Shown here: positions 51,884 through 64,000 of the stretch, in pieces
How the letters are laid out: each line of letters starts with the position of its first letter
Numbering within the stretch: position 1 is the stretch's first letter
Assembly (NCBI GenBank): GCA_905250125.1
Contig: CAJNOL010000229.1
Location: 62,001-126,000, forward strand
DNA length: 64,000 nucleotides
Direction of reading: 5' to 3'
From: Rotaria sordida
Lineage: Eukaryota; Rotifera; Eurotatoria; Philodinida; Philodinidae
Notes under the pieces: model-generated
What the model was told of the DNA's origin: nothing
The model's input: the letters and a program-made list of their open reading frames with translations, nothing else
Database searches by the model: none
Program-made: the position numbers and the translations under genes

Positions 51884-52357
51884 ATGAGATTTTTTGTAAG
51901 AGCAAAAGAACATACGAATATCAATAGCATATTCTTGACGATCGAATCTTTTCTACGTGTTAGACATTTAAATAATGAAGCCTACTCAATTTTAACTAGT
52001 ATACCATCAAATATACAATATGAATTCGAATATAGACTGAGTTTAGTAGTTATGTTGACGAGTAAACAATTATACGCAAAATACATATCGAAACTAGTTT
52101 TTTTCTTCTGTCGTTATTACTACTATTTTATAACCTATATTCTAGTAATAGTATGTTTATTAGTTAGACTAGTACGAAAAATTTCGTTGTATTCGAATAC
52201 TAATACAAGTTTAATATCTTGTATAACTCGATCTTTTTTTCATTGTTTGCCGTTGGAAATTTGTTCTGCGCTGATAAAATACAAAGAATATCATTTTATT
52301 CAAAGACGACATATTGAAGGTTACGTCGAATTTGTTTTTTCATTATCGATTTCATGA
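51884..52357 (+). CDS. Orphan ORF, 157 residues, possible membrane segment
   Basis: An ATG-started open frame of 157 codons in very AT-rich DNA, longer than expected by chance though not impossible. It has a mostly polar first half and a hydrophobic, Tyr-rich stretch in the middle (FFFCRYYYYFITYILVIVC) that could span a membrane. It has no signal peptide, no recognised motif and no splice logic linking it to neighbours. It may be a lineage-specific gene or noise. Confidence 0.2.
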   Translation: MRFFVRAKEHTNINSIFLTIESFLRVRHLNNEAYSILTSIPSNIQYEFEYRLSLVVMLTSKQLYAKYISKLVFFFCRYYYYFITYILVIVCLLVRLVRKISLYSNTNTSLISCITRSFFHCLPLEICSALIKYKEYHFIQRRHIEGYVEFVFSLSIS

Positions 52358-52996
52358 TGTCCTTAAAATTCTACTATTCATGAATTTAATCAAAAGAACT
52401 TATCATCTATTCTCATAGTCTATTTTAGTCGATGATATTACTATAATTTTTATAGACTAATCAAAATTTTCTTTCGACAGGCTAGTTGAGAAACATATAA
52501 AATATCTCAAGTGCTTTGTCTTTCGTGTATTGAAAAAATTAGATTGTTATAAAATAAACTATACGTATATTTGGTTAATTAAGATTTTTCTTTTGTAAAT
52601 CATTCATGTTTTACTTATTTTGCTTGATTTCAAATACTAACTTGATCTTTGTAATATGAATAACATTTATGGATACTTGAACATCTACTTAACGAATATA
52701 TTTTTTTCTCTCGCTTGAATTAATGAACGAACCATTTATTTATTCAGCAATTTTCTATATATTTGTAAAATTCCAGTCAAAATTTTTCTAATATAATAAA
52801 TAATAATTATATTACATTATGTGATTTTTGTTTTTTATAAATATCCTTCTTTTCAATAGATGTCTCGATCTTATCGCTTCATGATACGTTATATGGCATA
52901 ATCCAATGAATGACATTCTTTTGACAATTCCTAATAGTCACATCTGGTCTGTTATTAGCAGTGGGGCATTTAATTGTTTTTTCAGCTGGATTAATA

Positions 52997-55005
52997 ATGA
53001 CATGCAAGACATGTCTCGGTTGTCCTTGTCCACCAACAATTTCATTTGTTCAACGATTAGGATCGGCTTTATTTTATGGTGCTTGTTCAGGTTTAATTAC
53101 CGTTGTTAACAAACTTGTCCTTACATCTTATGAGTACGTACTTTATTTTTTTTGACATTATTGTCTTAGTAGTTTCTCATCCCCCTATTACGTAACAGGT
53201 TTCCCTCATTTCAACTGCTTGCCATTGGACAGGTAGGTGATAATCATGAATAAAAGATATCCTAGTTTTCTATATGCATGCCGAGTGTCTACTTCTATTA
53301 ACCATATTTCTAACACATTACTATTCTACTAAAATATAATTAATTGATTAATTATTCTTATTGTTTATTCTTTTTTTGCATAGTTAACTGTTTCGATTAC
53401 TGTACTTTATCTGGCACGATTTTTTGGTTTTATTCGTTTTCCTCATTTCTCCGAAAATGTTGTTAATAAAGTTCGTAATTCATCTGTTTTTTTTTTCTTT
53501 CAAAGAAAAAAACGATCTTTTTTTTTTTCTTGTATAATAAATAGATTATGCCGTTGCCATTGTTTTTCTTTGGTAATTTACTCTTTGGTCTTGCTGGTAC
53601 TCAAGCAGTTAGGTAATTTGTTTTTTTTTCATCGTAGTTTAATAAATTTCCCATTTTTTTTTAATGCTTAATCAATAGTTTACCAATGTTTACTGTTTTA
53701 CGTCGTTTTTCAATTTGGTTAACGATGATTGGTGAACAACTAATACTTCGGTATGTACATATACATAAATGTATTTATTTGTATACATTTTTCTTGCCAT
53801 TAGACAAACTCAATCTCTCATTGCACAAGCAAGTGTTTATTTGATGTTAATCGGTGCTATGATTGCTGCTAGTGATGATTTAACTTTCAATTGGTCTGGA
53901 TATGTTTTTCTTATAATGAATAATCTTTGTACGGCAGCACAAGGTGTTGTAATCAAACAAAAATTAATCAATAAAGTAAAAGATAAAATTTCAAATTTTG
54001 TATTTTATTAATGTTTCTTGTTTTTTTTTGTTTTGTTTGGTTTAGGAATTCAATCAAAATAGTCTTTTATTCTATAATTCATTTATTGTACTTGGACCAG
54101 CACTTGTTATAACTGCTTTTACTGACGATCTTAATAAAGTAGATAATTTTTAATTGATGATATAAAAATGTTTTATTGAAATGTATATATTTAAGGTTTG
54201 GAATTATAATCGTTATACGGATATTGGTTTTGTATTTGCTTTTCTTCTATCATCATTAATGGGATTTCTACTTAATTATTCAACAATGCTTTGTACTAAT
54301 TATAATTCTCCTTTAACAACAACAGTTGTTGGTGCTTGTAAAGTTAGTTTTATATTTATATTTTTTATTGAATAATTTTCTTTTTTGCTATTTTGATTTT
54401 TAGAATATGTTTGTAACATATTTAGGAATGATTATTGGTGGTGATTATATTTATTCACGTTTGAATTTTCTTGGTCTTAATATTAGGTAGAAATTTCGTT
54501 TTATTTTTTGATAGATTTTTAATAAAGTTAAATTTTATTTGAAACTAATATTAGTTTAATTTATTAGGTAATATGAATTAAACTTTTATTATTCGATATT
54601 TCTATATATAATGAAAGCTACAAGTTTTGATTGTTTAATATGAATAACTGAAGCCATGTTTAGTAAAAAATGAATGTCAATTTGAAAAGAATAAATGTTG
54701 AAGACTTTGAAATGATTTTATTCAAGAGAGACATTCGAAAAAAAAAAAAGAAAAATGTGTTGTTCTTGTATTATTAGAATTGAAAATTATGTTAAAAGAA
54801 AAGCGTAGTTTAGAAAAAGAACTAAAAGACAGACATATGTAAACATAAGATAAACTATTACTTTTCTTTTTCTTTTAGTGTTATTGGTAGTATTGTTTAT
54901 TCTTGGGTAACATTTACTAGAAAACCACCAGCAATACCAACACATGGAAGTGGATCATCGAGTACAACATTAGATAATCGAAAACGTACGCACGATATTG
55001 TTTAG
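52997..55005 (+). CDS. SLC35D-type nucleotide-sugar transporter
   Basis: Ten exons join in phase: 52997..53133, 53199..53232, 53384..53470, 53545..53612, 53679..53750, 53804..53975, 54046..54138, 54196..54342, 54404..54486 and 54879..55005, for 339 residues (human SLC35D1 has 355). ATG 52997 is the first in frame and gives a short N-terminus before the first membrane helix (ALFYGACSGLITVVNKLVLT). Family blocks include PLPLFFFGNLLFGLAGTQ, LPMFTVLRRFSIWLTMIGEQ, AASDDLTFNWSGYVF, VVIKQKLINK, NSPLTTTVVGACKN and GMIIGGDYIYS. Such antiporters carry UDP-sugars into the Golgi or ER lumen in exchange for UMP, feeding glycan and proteoglycan synthesis. Exact substrates (UDP-GlcA, UDP-GalNAc, UDP-GlcNAc) cannot be read from sequence. 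Most introns are 53-151 bp; the last is about 390 bp. The coding frame is intact. Confidence 0.92.
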
Positions 55006-55933
55006 TTTATTGGTGCTTATAAACGGTGATGGTAGTGCTATTTCTAAAATTGAATGATTTTTTTTTTTTGTGACAACTAATGATGATCACTTGACACATC
55101 TATTTATATTATTTCTCTGTTTATGACTGATCTTAATTCGAATATGAATGTATTTTGATGTAATTTCTTAGCAATAGATTAATTAATCAAATTGTATATT
55201 CTATTCGAAAACTTTAGAATTTCCCATACTTAACGCAATAATCTCTTTGTTGTTAATTCTTTTTTTCTTCGTCTTCTCTTTATTTCATTGCTATAATGTT
55301 CTTCAGTATTGTTTTACATTTCTATTAAGTATTATATGTATGTAGATGGCAATCTCATGAAAGGTTCGTATCAACTATAGTATTACGGGGAAAGGGGTGA
55401 AATGAAGCATGCACGTTATATTTATATTAAATAACTCATTACTGAATGTGCGAAAACATGACTGACTAGTTTTGTATTTTTTTTTACACTGTCGTTTATG
55501 TTCTCTAACGCTTTTTTAAATTACATTGTTGGTTTTATTTATTTATTTATATATGATAGATAAATGAATGAAGAAAGTTTAATGAAAGCTATCGCTTTGA
55601 TAATGCATTAAATAAATAGGCGATAGTATACAGAAATAAATATATATATATATATGTGTATGATGATTAACTGTTTGGCCTTCATGCATTGGTGCAATTT
55701 TTGTTTGTTCTATGCATATTGTAAGCTGATAATCATTATGCTATATCTTTGTTTATATAGATGAATGAAACCCGTTTATGATTGTTTAACAACCGAATAT
55801 TTATCCTGAAAAATAGCATAATCAATATTCTTCCTACTGCTCTATCTAGATAAATAATTTAGAACAGTATGCATGTGATATTATTTTATTTTTGATTGCT
55901 TTTCTCTTGTATTGAGAAGATCGATTTTTTTAA
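55006..55933. other. Downstream of the transporter gene
   Basis: AT-rich 3' flank with a short (TA)n run near 55635-55655. No gene was seen. Confidence 0.4.
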
Positions 55934-56650
55934 GGGCACCCTCCTTTCCTGAATTTCTTACGAACGGCTCTACCAAAATGATGAAACTTTCAGGGTGGAT
56001 AGATCCGAACTAGTAGAGTAAAAGTTGTCATAGACTCAAAATTCATCGAAGCTTCTTTCTATGCGATATAGAGACATAGGTGCCAAAAATGACTTGAAGT
56101 TCTCCCCTGCAAATAGCCAGAATTCATTTTTTATGGTTGAATTTTTTTTGTAGCAACTAGGATCAAATCAGGGTGTATATTTTTTTTTCTTTGAAAAAAT
56201 AGTGTTTTCTTCATTTAGGAGAACTAAAATACTGGAACTCCTGTCAAAAAACATGTTTTTTCTTTCTAAGGCAAATTTTGTAAGATCTGCCACAACACCC
56301 ACCATAATATTATTTTCAGAAAAAAATACACATATACACTCTGATTTGATCCCAGTTGTCATAAAAAATTTCAGCTCAATCAGTCGAAGCATCTTGGGAA
56401 AAACTCTTATTTTTCTCTTTAAAAAAAATGACTTTGAGAAAAACATGAAACAACGTAAAACGCTAGTTTTTCGATATTTCGTGTTTTTCATTTTTTTTAT
56501 GCATAGCCATCAAGTAATGCACTTGTAAAGCAATTAGAAGAATACACTGCTGACCTACACAACATATTTTGATGATGAAATAACTATATTAGTATAGATC
56601 ATTTACAACATGAACGAGCTGTAGAACGTGATTTATTGTATAGGGATTCT
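55934..56650. mobile_element. TTAA-flanked element related to the one at 1192
   Basis: It begins GGGCACCCTCCTTTCCTG right after TTAA (55930-55933). Its next 120 bp match the element at 1192 (shared GAACGGCTC, GAAACTTTCAG, GTAGAGTAAAA). An internal hairpin pairs AGGATCAAATCAGGGTGTAT (about 56159) with its inverted copy near 56335. A TTAA at 56651-56654 is the likely right boundary. It is non-coding. Confidence 0.5.
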
Positions 56651-57710
56651 TTAAAGCCGGTTTTTTCAAAGGATCTAAATAACAATAAAAACACTTAAAT
56701 GTCTTTTTAGATAGAAAAAAGTGAATTTTGGGAGTCGGAACAGAGTGTCCTTAAGTAGAACAAAAAAGAATGAGGAAAACTATTGAACAACGATTCCAAG
56801 TGTGAGTAATTTTTTTCTTTATTATTTTGATCTAATAATCAGAATATATTTGATCTACTTTTGAACAAAAGAAAAAAAAGACCGAATTTGAGAAAACAGA
56901 AAATAAAACATCTTGATCGAGTTGTTTATTGATATTTGATCTCGAAAATATATAATTAATTTAATGAATATGCACGAGAATATACATATAAGTATATATT
57001 AAAATTAAATAAAATACATTTCACACTCAGAATTTCATTATACTGATGACAACAACTACTGTTTTCTGTGAGTACTAGACTATATTCTATAGAGTAAAAA
57101 AAAAATTTATTTTGAAACTAACAAACATTGTTGAAGAAAATTGATCTTTATTTTAAATAATTCGATTCAAGTATTTCAATTCATCGAAACTACGAATAAT
57201 TTGAAATGTGAATCAAGAAATTTTATCAGTATTATATTTGATAATTCTAAACAAACTTTTATAAATAATTTTTAGGAAGGTCTCTAGAAAATCATGATGA
57301 TATACATAGTATGAAACAGTTGTTATTAAAAATGAGAAGAGTTTAGAAAAAGAAGAATCGTTACGTTCTATTATGAAAAGTAAATTATGTGCACGTGTAG
57401 AACATTTCGAATGTATGTGAAATATAAGAAATGAGATAATTTTTAAGAAATATCATATTGTAATTGATTATAACTAAATACATGATTCATTTATCAACCA
57501 AAAAGCAGTGAAAAAGAAAATAATTGTTTAATTGTAAAATACTACCTTATATATTCTATTAAATCTTTTAAAAGTTATCTGAATACTTTCAAACTAAAAA
57601 TTAGCATTATTTTGAATCATTTCAAAATTAAGGAAAAAAGCACCAGAAAAATAATTATTCCACTTAAACAAAAGGAATTTTTTTTACATAAGATATTCTA
57701 ATCGAATTAG
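56651..57710. other. AT-rich stretch before the broken EGF paralogue
   Basis: I see no exon that can be tied to the paralogue with confidence. A short ATGACAACAACTACTG-like start followed by GTGAGT near 57046 could be a remnant leader exon. Confidence 0.3.
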
Positions 57711-58669
57711 TAAGTCTAATCTATGGACAAATAACAAAAGATCCATTGCCTACTTCATTTATAGACTATTCTATTCAATATGAAAACATTGATTTGCAGA
57801 ATTATGATATAGTAACAACAACTGCTAGTCCAGAAGAAACAAGTACATTGTGTGTGAATTCAACTAAAGCTATAACTACGATAACAACAATAGGAATCGT
57901 GTGAGTATTCTATGTTAATACATAAAAAAAAACTCTTCCAGATAAATTGTAGAAGCATATTATTTGATTCTAATAAAATATTCTTTATATAGATCAACAT
58001 CTAGAAATAATTCTATTTGTGTAGCTCCGATATGTCGTAATGGAGTTATCGGTGTTTCATGTAATATAACTACGGATCAATATTCTATAGTTCAACCATG
58101 CTTAAACTTAGCAACATGTTATCCAAATGTTAATATGCCACTTGAGTATATATGTTTATGTGTTGTAGGTTTTTCTGGTGTAAATTGTGAAGTCGATGAC
58201 TGTTCATGCCGCCTTAGTTCGAGTTGCTTTAATAATAGTATATGCAATGGAAGTTAATGTATATGTCCTACAGGTAAAACAGGTGATCATTGTGAATATG
58301 AAGTTGCTGTATGTGCAAATATAAGGTGTGAAAATAATGGTCAAGGTATACCAATCTATAGTGATTGGTCATGTCGATGTACGAATACTGAACTTTATTC
58401 AGGTGCTTATATTGCGAAATAAAATCTTCGAGTTTATGTACAAAAGAAATTGTTTCACGTTCATTTGCTTGTATTGTTATTGAATGTATTGCAACTGTTA
58501 TTGGTTTTGTTCTTATTATGGATGCATTAAAATATTTTTTTTCCATATTATATCCAATTGATAATGATTTAAGTTCATCGAAGAAAAAACAACGAAGAGA
58601 TATCAAAAGAAAAAAAAAGAAGTCAAACAATCAGTACTTGCTGTACGATTTCAATATGTTCATGCATAA
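57711..58669 (+). pseudogene. Broken paralogue of the EGF-repeat membrane protein
   Basis: Two exon remnants lie at 57711..57900 and 57993..58669, with GTGAGT and ATATAG sites. The first exon enters in the same phase as the exon at 741, and its protein shares the F-x-DY/NF pattern. EGF-like modules follow (CNITTDQYSIVQPCLNLATC and CRLSSSCFNNSICNG), then a membrane segment and a tail close to RFQYV. An in-frame TAA lies at 58255-58257. The frame shifts near 58418, before the membrane segment, and again near 58630 in the Lys-rich tail. One EGF module has also lost a cysteine. With at least three lesions it is very unlikely to make the full protein. It is a host gene duplicate about 52 kb from the intact copy. 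Confidence 0.75.
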
Positions 58670-59346
58670 AGAACTTAAAATCTTTTTTTGTTTTGAAAAA
58701 TTTTTAAAATAAATATATTTCACTTCAAATAATGTCAATTATGGTGAATAAAATTAATAACAATCTCTCAGGCAGGTATGAGTGTTTATATTCTTTTATT
58801 CAATATCTACATCTCATGCGAGAATTGATAGAGTAGCCGGAAAATAGGAGTTTAGTTAAATTCTAATATCTTTTTTTTTTTTTAAAAGAGAAAGTGTCTT
58901 CTGTGTTAGATTCAAACCAGGAATATTCGAAGCTTCGAAGAGTGAGATTAAGTAAATGATAACATACCGATATTATTTTGTTGATGGTGTCCATGGAACC
59001 AAGATTATGAAATGAAAATAATTGTAAATAAATAAATCGATGTCGAATAAAGCCTTGAAAAAAGAACATACTCTATTGGTCGTGGAGTGTCATCTTCATC
59101 CGATAGATAGATAGACGTGGTGAAATAATATGATTCACAATTAGTAAAAGATAATGTCGATAGAGGGTGTTAAAATCGCTTTTCAATATTAATCGAAAAT
59201 CTCTACTGTGTTTGAAAATGAACAAAGAGAGATGAGAATTGAAAACATGAAAAGGGTGTAGCAGATGAATTGTGTAAGAGTTCATTGATCGACCATTCAA
59301 AATTCATTAATAGTAGCTATTAATATCATGATAACGTTCTTGTCTC

Positions 59347-59973
59347 ACGAGGGAATCTCTTCAGTTGCCTCCTTCTAATTTCAATGATTTTTTTTTGTCT
59401 ATAGATACTATGTAATGGTCTAATAAAAACTCTAAGACGATTTCGGTTTCTATTGATATTTGATTAACCTATGAAATTTTTAATATGTTTATTTTCTAGC
59501 AGCTTCAGGTTTTCAGCAAACTCTTATTTTCGAATTTTGATCTGAAACTTTCTTTATATAGAGAACTCAACTAGACTAACTTTCATAAAAAAATTCACAA
59601 ATTTTGAACAAAGTCTCTTCGAGATACGAGACTTTCAAAATATAGACCTTTTTTCAGGGATGGTGTATACAGCATGGATTTTTTGAAAACTTTACATCTC
59701 GAAGAGACTTTGTTCAAAATTTGTGAATTTTTTTATGAAAGTTAGTCTAGTTGAGTTCTCTATATGAAGAAAGTTTCAGATCAAAATTCGAAAATAAGAG
59801 TTTGCTGAAAACCTGAAGCTCCTAGAAAATAAATATATTAAAAATTCCATAGGTTAATCAAATATCAATAGAAACCGAAATCTTCTTAGAATTTTTATTA
59901 GACCACTACGTAGTATCTATAGACAAAAAAAATCATTGAAATTGGAAGAGGACAACTGAAAAGGTTCCCTCGT
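59347..59973. mobile_element. Foldback palindrome with ~300-bp arms
   Basis: It starts ACGAGGGAATCTCTTCAGTT and ends with the near complement. The arms (about 59347-59640 and 59690-59973) are almost identical over their length, with a ~50-bp loop. Flanks CTTGTCTC and CATTAGTT show no duplication. Stem blocks are shared with 20170-20465, and its end with the element in the EXOC7 intron. It is non-coding. Confidence 0.7.
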
Positions 59974-60475
59974 CATTAGTTTGAAGTAAATATAGATCTA
60001 TCGAGAGAATTATAATTTAAAATAAAAGAAAACTTTTCAAATAAGTGGTTTTTATATCATCTCTAATAAGCTATTCTATATTCTGTCGAACTCTGAACTA
60101 CACACGTCCATACATATCGCATTGTTACTAATTGAATCATTTGACAATAGTTATCAACCAGATGCATTATTAGTCAGTTCAAAAACTGACTTTCTTATTA
60201 TAAAGCAAACAAAGGAAAGGATTTCAGTAGTCAAAAAAAAACTGACAGAGCAACGATATAGTTCAAGAAGAAAAAACAGACAGAAATTAGATAAGTTGAC
60301 TAGAAAATGAAAAACAATGTCGCATCTACAAAAGATCGTAATGATTTATTGTTAATTCTCGTGAAAAACAAATAAAATTAAATACTACAAGTGGGATTTC
60401 TATAGGTTCAACTATGAAATATGGCATAGTTATTCCTTTTAAGAGCTCTTTCGTTCACCTAATTGGAATATATGT
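59974..60475. other. Short intergenic stretch
   Basis: Between the palindrome and the 3' end of the minus-strand S9 peptidase gene. There is no supportable feature; a 62-codon plus-strand ORF (60122-60310) lacks an ATG and family features. Confidence 0.4.
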
Positions 60476-63104
60476 CTAGTTTGTTGTTGTAACCTGAGAC
60501 ATATGACCATATTTTTCTAACCATTTGAGTTCTTCTCGAACTTTAATTTTTCCATGCCAAGGGTTATTGTTCAGCGAGTTGCCTTCATTTGGAAAAAGTA
60601 ATAATTTAACCGGTACTCCTAGATAATTTAAGCTACGTTCTAAAATAAAACTTTGATCTGGCGGAATTCGAATGTCATTTACGCCAGTGACAATGTGTGT
60701 AGGTGTATGCACCTTATCTAACTGATTCATAATTGATTCTTTGGCATAAATTTGTGGTATTTCCCATGGAAATCCACCGAATAGAGTATTGACATATATA
60801 GGAAAATCTGTGGTACCCCAACCAGAAACATGCTCAACTCCTCCTGCACCAGATAGGGCAGCATTGAAACGTGTTGTTTGTGTAATCAACCAATTCGTGA
60901 GAAATCCTCCATAACTATAACCTCCAATGGTAAGTCGAGACGGGTCAGCAATGCCATCCTTAACAAGATATTCGACACCAGCAAGGATATCTTTTCCTGG
61001 TCGAGACAACGGTTGAAAAGTAATATCATTGAGAAACTGATCACCATAACCGGTCGAACCTCGATAGTTCGGTTCAAATACTAACCAGCCTTCTGTAGCA
61101 GCTAATGGTGCCCAACTGTACCAGTCTGGATAAAAAGAATTTAAATTGGCATCAATAGGACCCCCATGAATGAGAGCGAGAAGAGGCAAATTTTTACGTT
61201 CGAATTTTCCTGGTGGATAATGTAAAATGCCTTCAATCATACGATCATCATCATTACTTATCCATTTGTACAATTTAGCTCGTGGTAGATTTCTTTTCGT
61301 TAACAATTGATTTTCATTAGTAATTGCTTTTGCCGAACGAAGTTCATCGATATGATCAATAAAATAAACTTCTTCTGGTCGATCAAAAGATGAATAAAGA
61401 AAAGCAAGTGATGAGTATCGTTTTGAGGTTGATGAAGAGATCGATCGATAAGTTCCATTCCAACTACGTTCCAAAAACAAATATTTCAATGGTGATTGCT
61501 GCGTGTATATTTGCACATTAGTTCCCAATTGTCCCAATATAAAAACACCACCTTCGGATCTAATAGCATAATCATTAACAGTCCCTTCGAAACCTTTTCC
61601 CCAATTTTGAATCTGTCCATTTGTTAAATCAATTGAGCATAATCGTGGTTGTGTATTATTGAATTTTCTATTCCTTGATGTAATCGGAAAAACTTGAAAA
61701 AATATATGTTTCTCATCACTTGATAGCCGTAGATTATGTTCGATTCCTTCATTGTTCGTCAATCTTGTTAATGATGATGAATTGTACAAATCAATAGAAT
61801 ACATTTCGATATCATATATATTTTCGATAATCGTCGTTATGGATGTGCACACCACTTTATGTTCAGATGGCACAAACAATAGTTCACCAACTGTGAAATT
61901 CAGTTTCTTGATAGTATTAATTTTTCTAGTGGACTCATTCGAAAAATAACATGACCACTTTTGAGTAGAGGAGGAGGCATTAATCAAAGAGTGACGGTCG
62001 ATGCCATTGAGAAGGGAGAGAATAAAGCGGGTAAGTCATAATATGAGTAAAACTAAATTAACATTCTCATTAATTTCTACAGAAATCCGCCTGTTTATGT
62101 TTCAATTTCGTCAAAAACTGTATAAATTTTGCTCTAGGAGTTGTCAATTCTGTTTCCAAATTGATGCGTAGAATCTAATACCTATACAAATGATTTTCTA
62201 TCTGTAAAATAAGAAATTTTTCTTCTGAAAAAAAGCTGTTCTAATATTTCTTTCATACATGTAGTCAATCGATCAAGTGAATGAACATCAATTCTATACA
62301 TTTGAAAGCAAAGCCAAATATCTCGAACTCGAACCATCTTCTCGAAAAATACTAGAATACGATGAAGGCTAACATACAACGTCCGTACGAAATAATCTTA
62401 AGTTTCTTGCTTAACATGTTCGATTGACTTAATGCGAACAAATCGAAGGTATTATATCTGAATGATCACATAACTCTTCGATTTTTTCTGCTTATATCAA
62501 TACGATAGATTGTACTACCATCACTAGGTTCACGTCGACGATATTCAATGACATCTTTCCATTTGGTTTCATACAAAAGATTGGCATCTTCGGTCGATTG
62601 AGATGATTGTGCAGCGAAATAGAGCGACGAATCAACATCTGACCATGCTAGAGCCGACGGAATTTGATTGCCAATTTCAATAGAGAACAATTCATCTGAA
62701 ATGACACTATGAAGATGAATCTGTTGGTCGTTTTTCGTCTGATTCTTGACTGAACGTCGAAAGCGATGACGATTATCTGTTGAATCGGTTGCAGCTTTAT
62801 CGTTGATTAAGTACACGAACCAATCTCCACTTGGTGACCATTTTGGTTGCATAATTCCAGACAATTGTTTAGTGATCAATTGTTTTCGTCGTCCATAAGT
62901 TTCATAAAGCCATAAACTATTCTCGAAAGAGTTAGAATCCCATGCTGGACGTTGACTATATATCAATAAATATCGACCATTCGGAGAGATACGTACTGAT
63001 TGAAAATTAGTCGCATCAAAAAATTCATCGATAGTTAACTTTGACTGAGTTTGAATCGATGAACACTACAGAAGTGTAAAAACAATTAATAAATATAATT
63101 GCAT
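60476..63104 (-). pseudogene. Secreted S9 (prolyl-oligopeptidase family) peptidase, probably inactive
   Basis: Two exons join in phase on the minus strand: 62475..63104 and 60476..61933, giving 695 codons. The order is signal peptide (MQLYLLIVFTLL), beta-propeller domain (repeats such as SVRISPNGRYLL and QPKWSPSGDWFVYL), then an alpha/beta hydrolase domain. The nucleophile is in GYSYGGF (Ser codon 60914-60916) and the acid in NDIRIPP (Asp codon 60674-60676). At the His position, 32 residues after the Asp, the codon is AAC (60578-60580), giving PNEGN where PNEGH is expected. Codon 13, within the signal peptide, is TAG (63066-63068). The family cleaves short peptides or acyl-peptides. With both changes the product is at best a non-catalytic protein starting elsewhere. 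An alternative is that the T-rich CTGTAG before codon 14 is a splice acceptor fed by an unseen upstream exon. The intron (62474-61934) boundaries are the best phase-compatible choice. Confidence 0.7.
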
Positions 63105-64000
63105 TTTCTATGATTGATGTTACTGATTCTAAACGAAACAAAGTCTAAAACAATAAGAATTCTATACATAAAGTCGCAACTATCGATGAAAAATGCATCA
63201 AAAGATAATGTATTATGAAATAAAAATGTCGAACTTGTAGTAGAGATATGTCATAAAATGCTATTTGATATTTGAGTAATACAGAAAAAAAACCATTTGT
63301 ATATAAACGAAACGGTTTTTGTTTTCACAGAATCAATTGCATACTCTGGTTTCAATATGCTTTTAATCTACTACAAATCTCTGCATACAAAAACCAACAG
63401 ATAAAAAACGCAGATACGTTCATATTAAACCTTTACACTGGTTTATAAGATAAAATATCTTGACTTTTTCTTTCTCGTTGTTGGATATTATCCGATAGAT
63501 TATTGGTCTTGTTTTCATTATTTCAAACTTAATCTTTGTTATGAGCAAAGACAAATGCTTTTTCTTTCTTTCTCTCTCTCTTCAAAACATTGACTCGAAT
63601 GTATATGGTGATGAGAAATTTTGTTTTACTTGCTGATAGCATTTATGTTATACAAGATGCATTCGAGCGGCATGATAAGTAATCTACGTCAACCAAACAA
63701 ATTCAATCTATTTCGAACTTCTATTGCTATGCCGTCTTTGCTTAGATATTGAATATTTTTAGAAAATGTCGTATATTATAATTAAATTTTCGATTTTGAT
63801 GTAAACAATAGTTCAATAAAATTCCGAGCGATAATGATTGAAAAAGGATATGAAGCAGACGTTTTGCATGTGTTCCTGTACATTGAATATATAAAGTAGA
63901 ATGGATGTGATCTTTTCGTATGCATCATCACATGGAGTACGAGCAGACGCTAATCAATTATTCATCATCGATTGTGTTCATTTTTCAGGATTCACATCTC
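63105..64000. other. 5' flank of the S9 peptidase gene
   Basis: AT-rich, with no ORF or RNA that I can support. If the peptidase has an upstream leader exon, it should lie here. Confidence 0.35.

Larger units (their letters stand above)
48394..52996. other. Gene-poor stretch between RAC1 and the transporter gene
   Basis: Very AT-rich, with two foldback elements (49120-50010 and 50525-50815) and one unexplained ORF (51884-52357). I see no other gene. The RAC1 promoter should lie at the left edge, but I cannot point to elements. Confidence 0.45.

Noticed and set aside
56168-56528. Two overlapping ~107-codon ORFs on opposite strands
   Set aside because: They mirror each other because the DNA is a hairpin inside the TTAA element; not genes.

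Overview
The window reads as AT-rich (roughly 70% A+T) animal nuclear DNA. Protein-coding exons are split by many short GT-AG introns (about 40-100 bp), and the genes are metazoan: RAC1, EXOC7, an SLC35D nucleotide-sugar transporter, an i-type lysozyme and a rhodopsin-like GPCR. Several family features suggest a bdelloid rotifer, perhaps Rotaria-like: an EGF/transmembrane protein ending in an LKY-x-F-x-I-DP tail, a secreted S9 peptidase of a family I recall from bdelloids, and an intronless divergent GPCR. That placement is inference from family resemblance; no marker gene in the window proves it.

Layout. 1-7 kb: the 3' part of an EGF-repeat membrane protein gene whose 4.2-kb intron is filled by nested foldback transposons, with a second element of the same terminal-repeat type just 3' of the stop codon. 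7-15.4 kb: gene-poor AT-rich DNA with pieces of a dispersed repeat. 15.5-16.4 kb: GPCR. 16.4-24.4 kb: gene-poor, with several foldback elements, including a hAT-type palindrome that has a clean 8-bp target duplication. 24.5-28.4 kb: a 3-exon gene for a very large disordered Ser/Thr/Glu-rich protein (GC-richer, with a 10-N assembly gap). 30.4-31.1 kb: foldback element. 32.5-32.9 kb: i-type lysozyme. 37.1-38.6 kb (minus): type II membrane protein with Cys-rich modules and a C-type-lectin-like end. 41.5-47.3 kb (minus): EXOC7 in 12 exons. 47.45-48.4 kb (minus): RAC1 in 7 exons, including a 13-bp micro-exon. 48.4-52.9 kb: gene-poor with foldbacks and one orphan ORF. 53.0-55.0 kb: SLC35D-like transporter in 10 exons. 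57.7-58.7 kb: a broken paralogue of the first EGF gene. 59.3-60.0 kb: foldback palindrome. 60.5-63.1 kb (minus): S9 peptidase with an in-frame stop in its signal peptide and Asn where the catalytic His is expected.

Connections. RAC1 and EXOC7 lie head to tail, 185 bp apart, with a splice-acceptor-like site just before the EXOC7 ATG. This arrangement fits a spliced-leader operon that would pair a Rho-family GTPase with an exocyst subunit of a kind Rho GTPases regulate. Most non-genic structure in the window is long-armed foldback (MITE-like) DNA of several families. No transposase, LTR element, rRNA, tRNA or CRISPR array could be supported.
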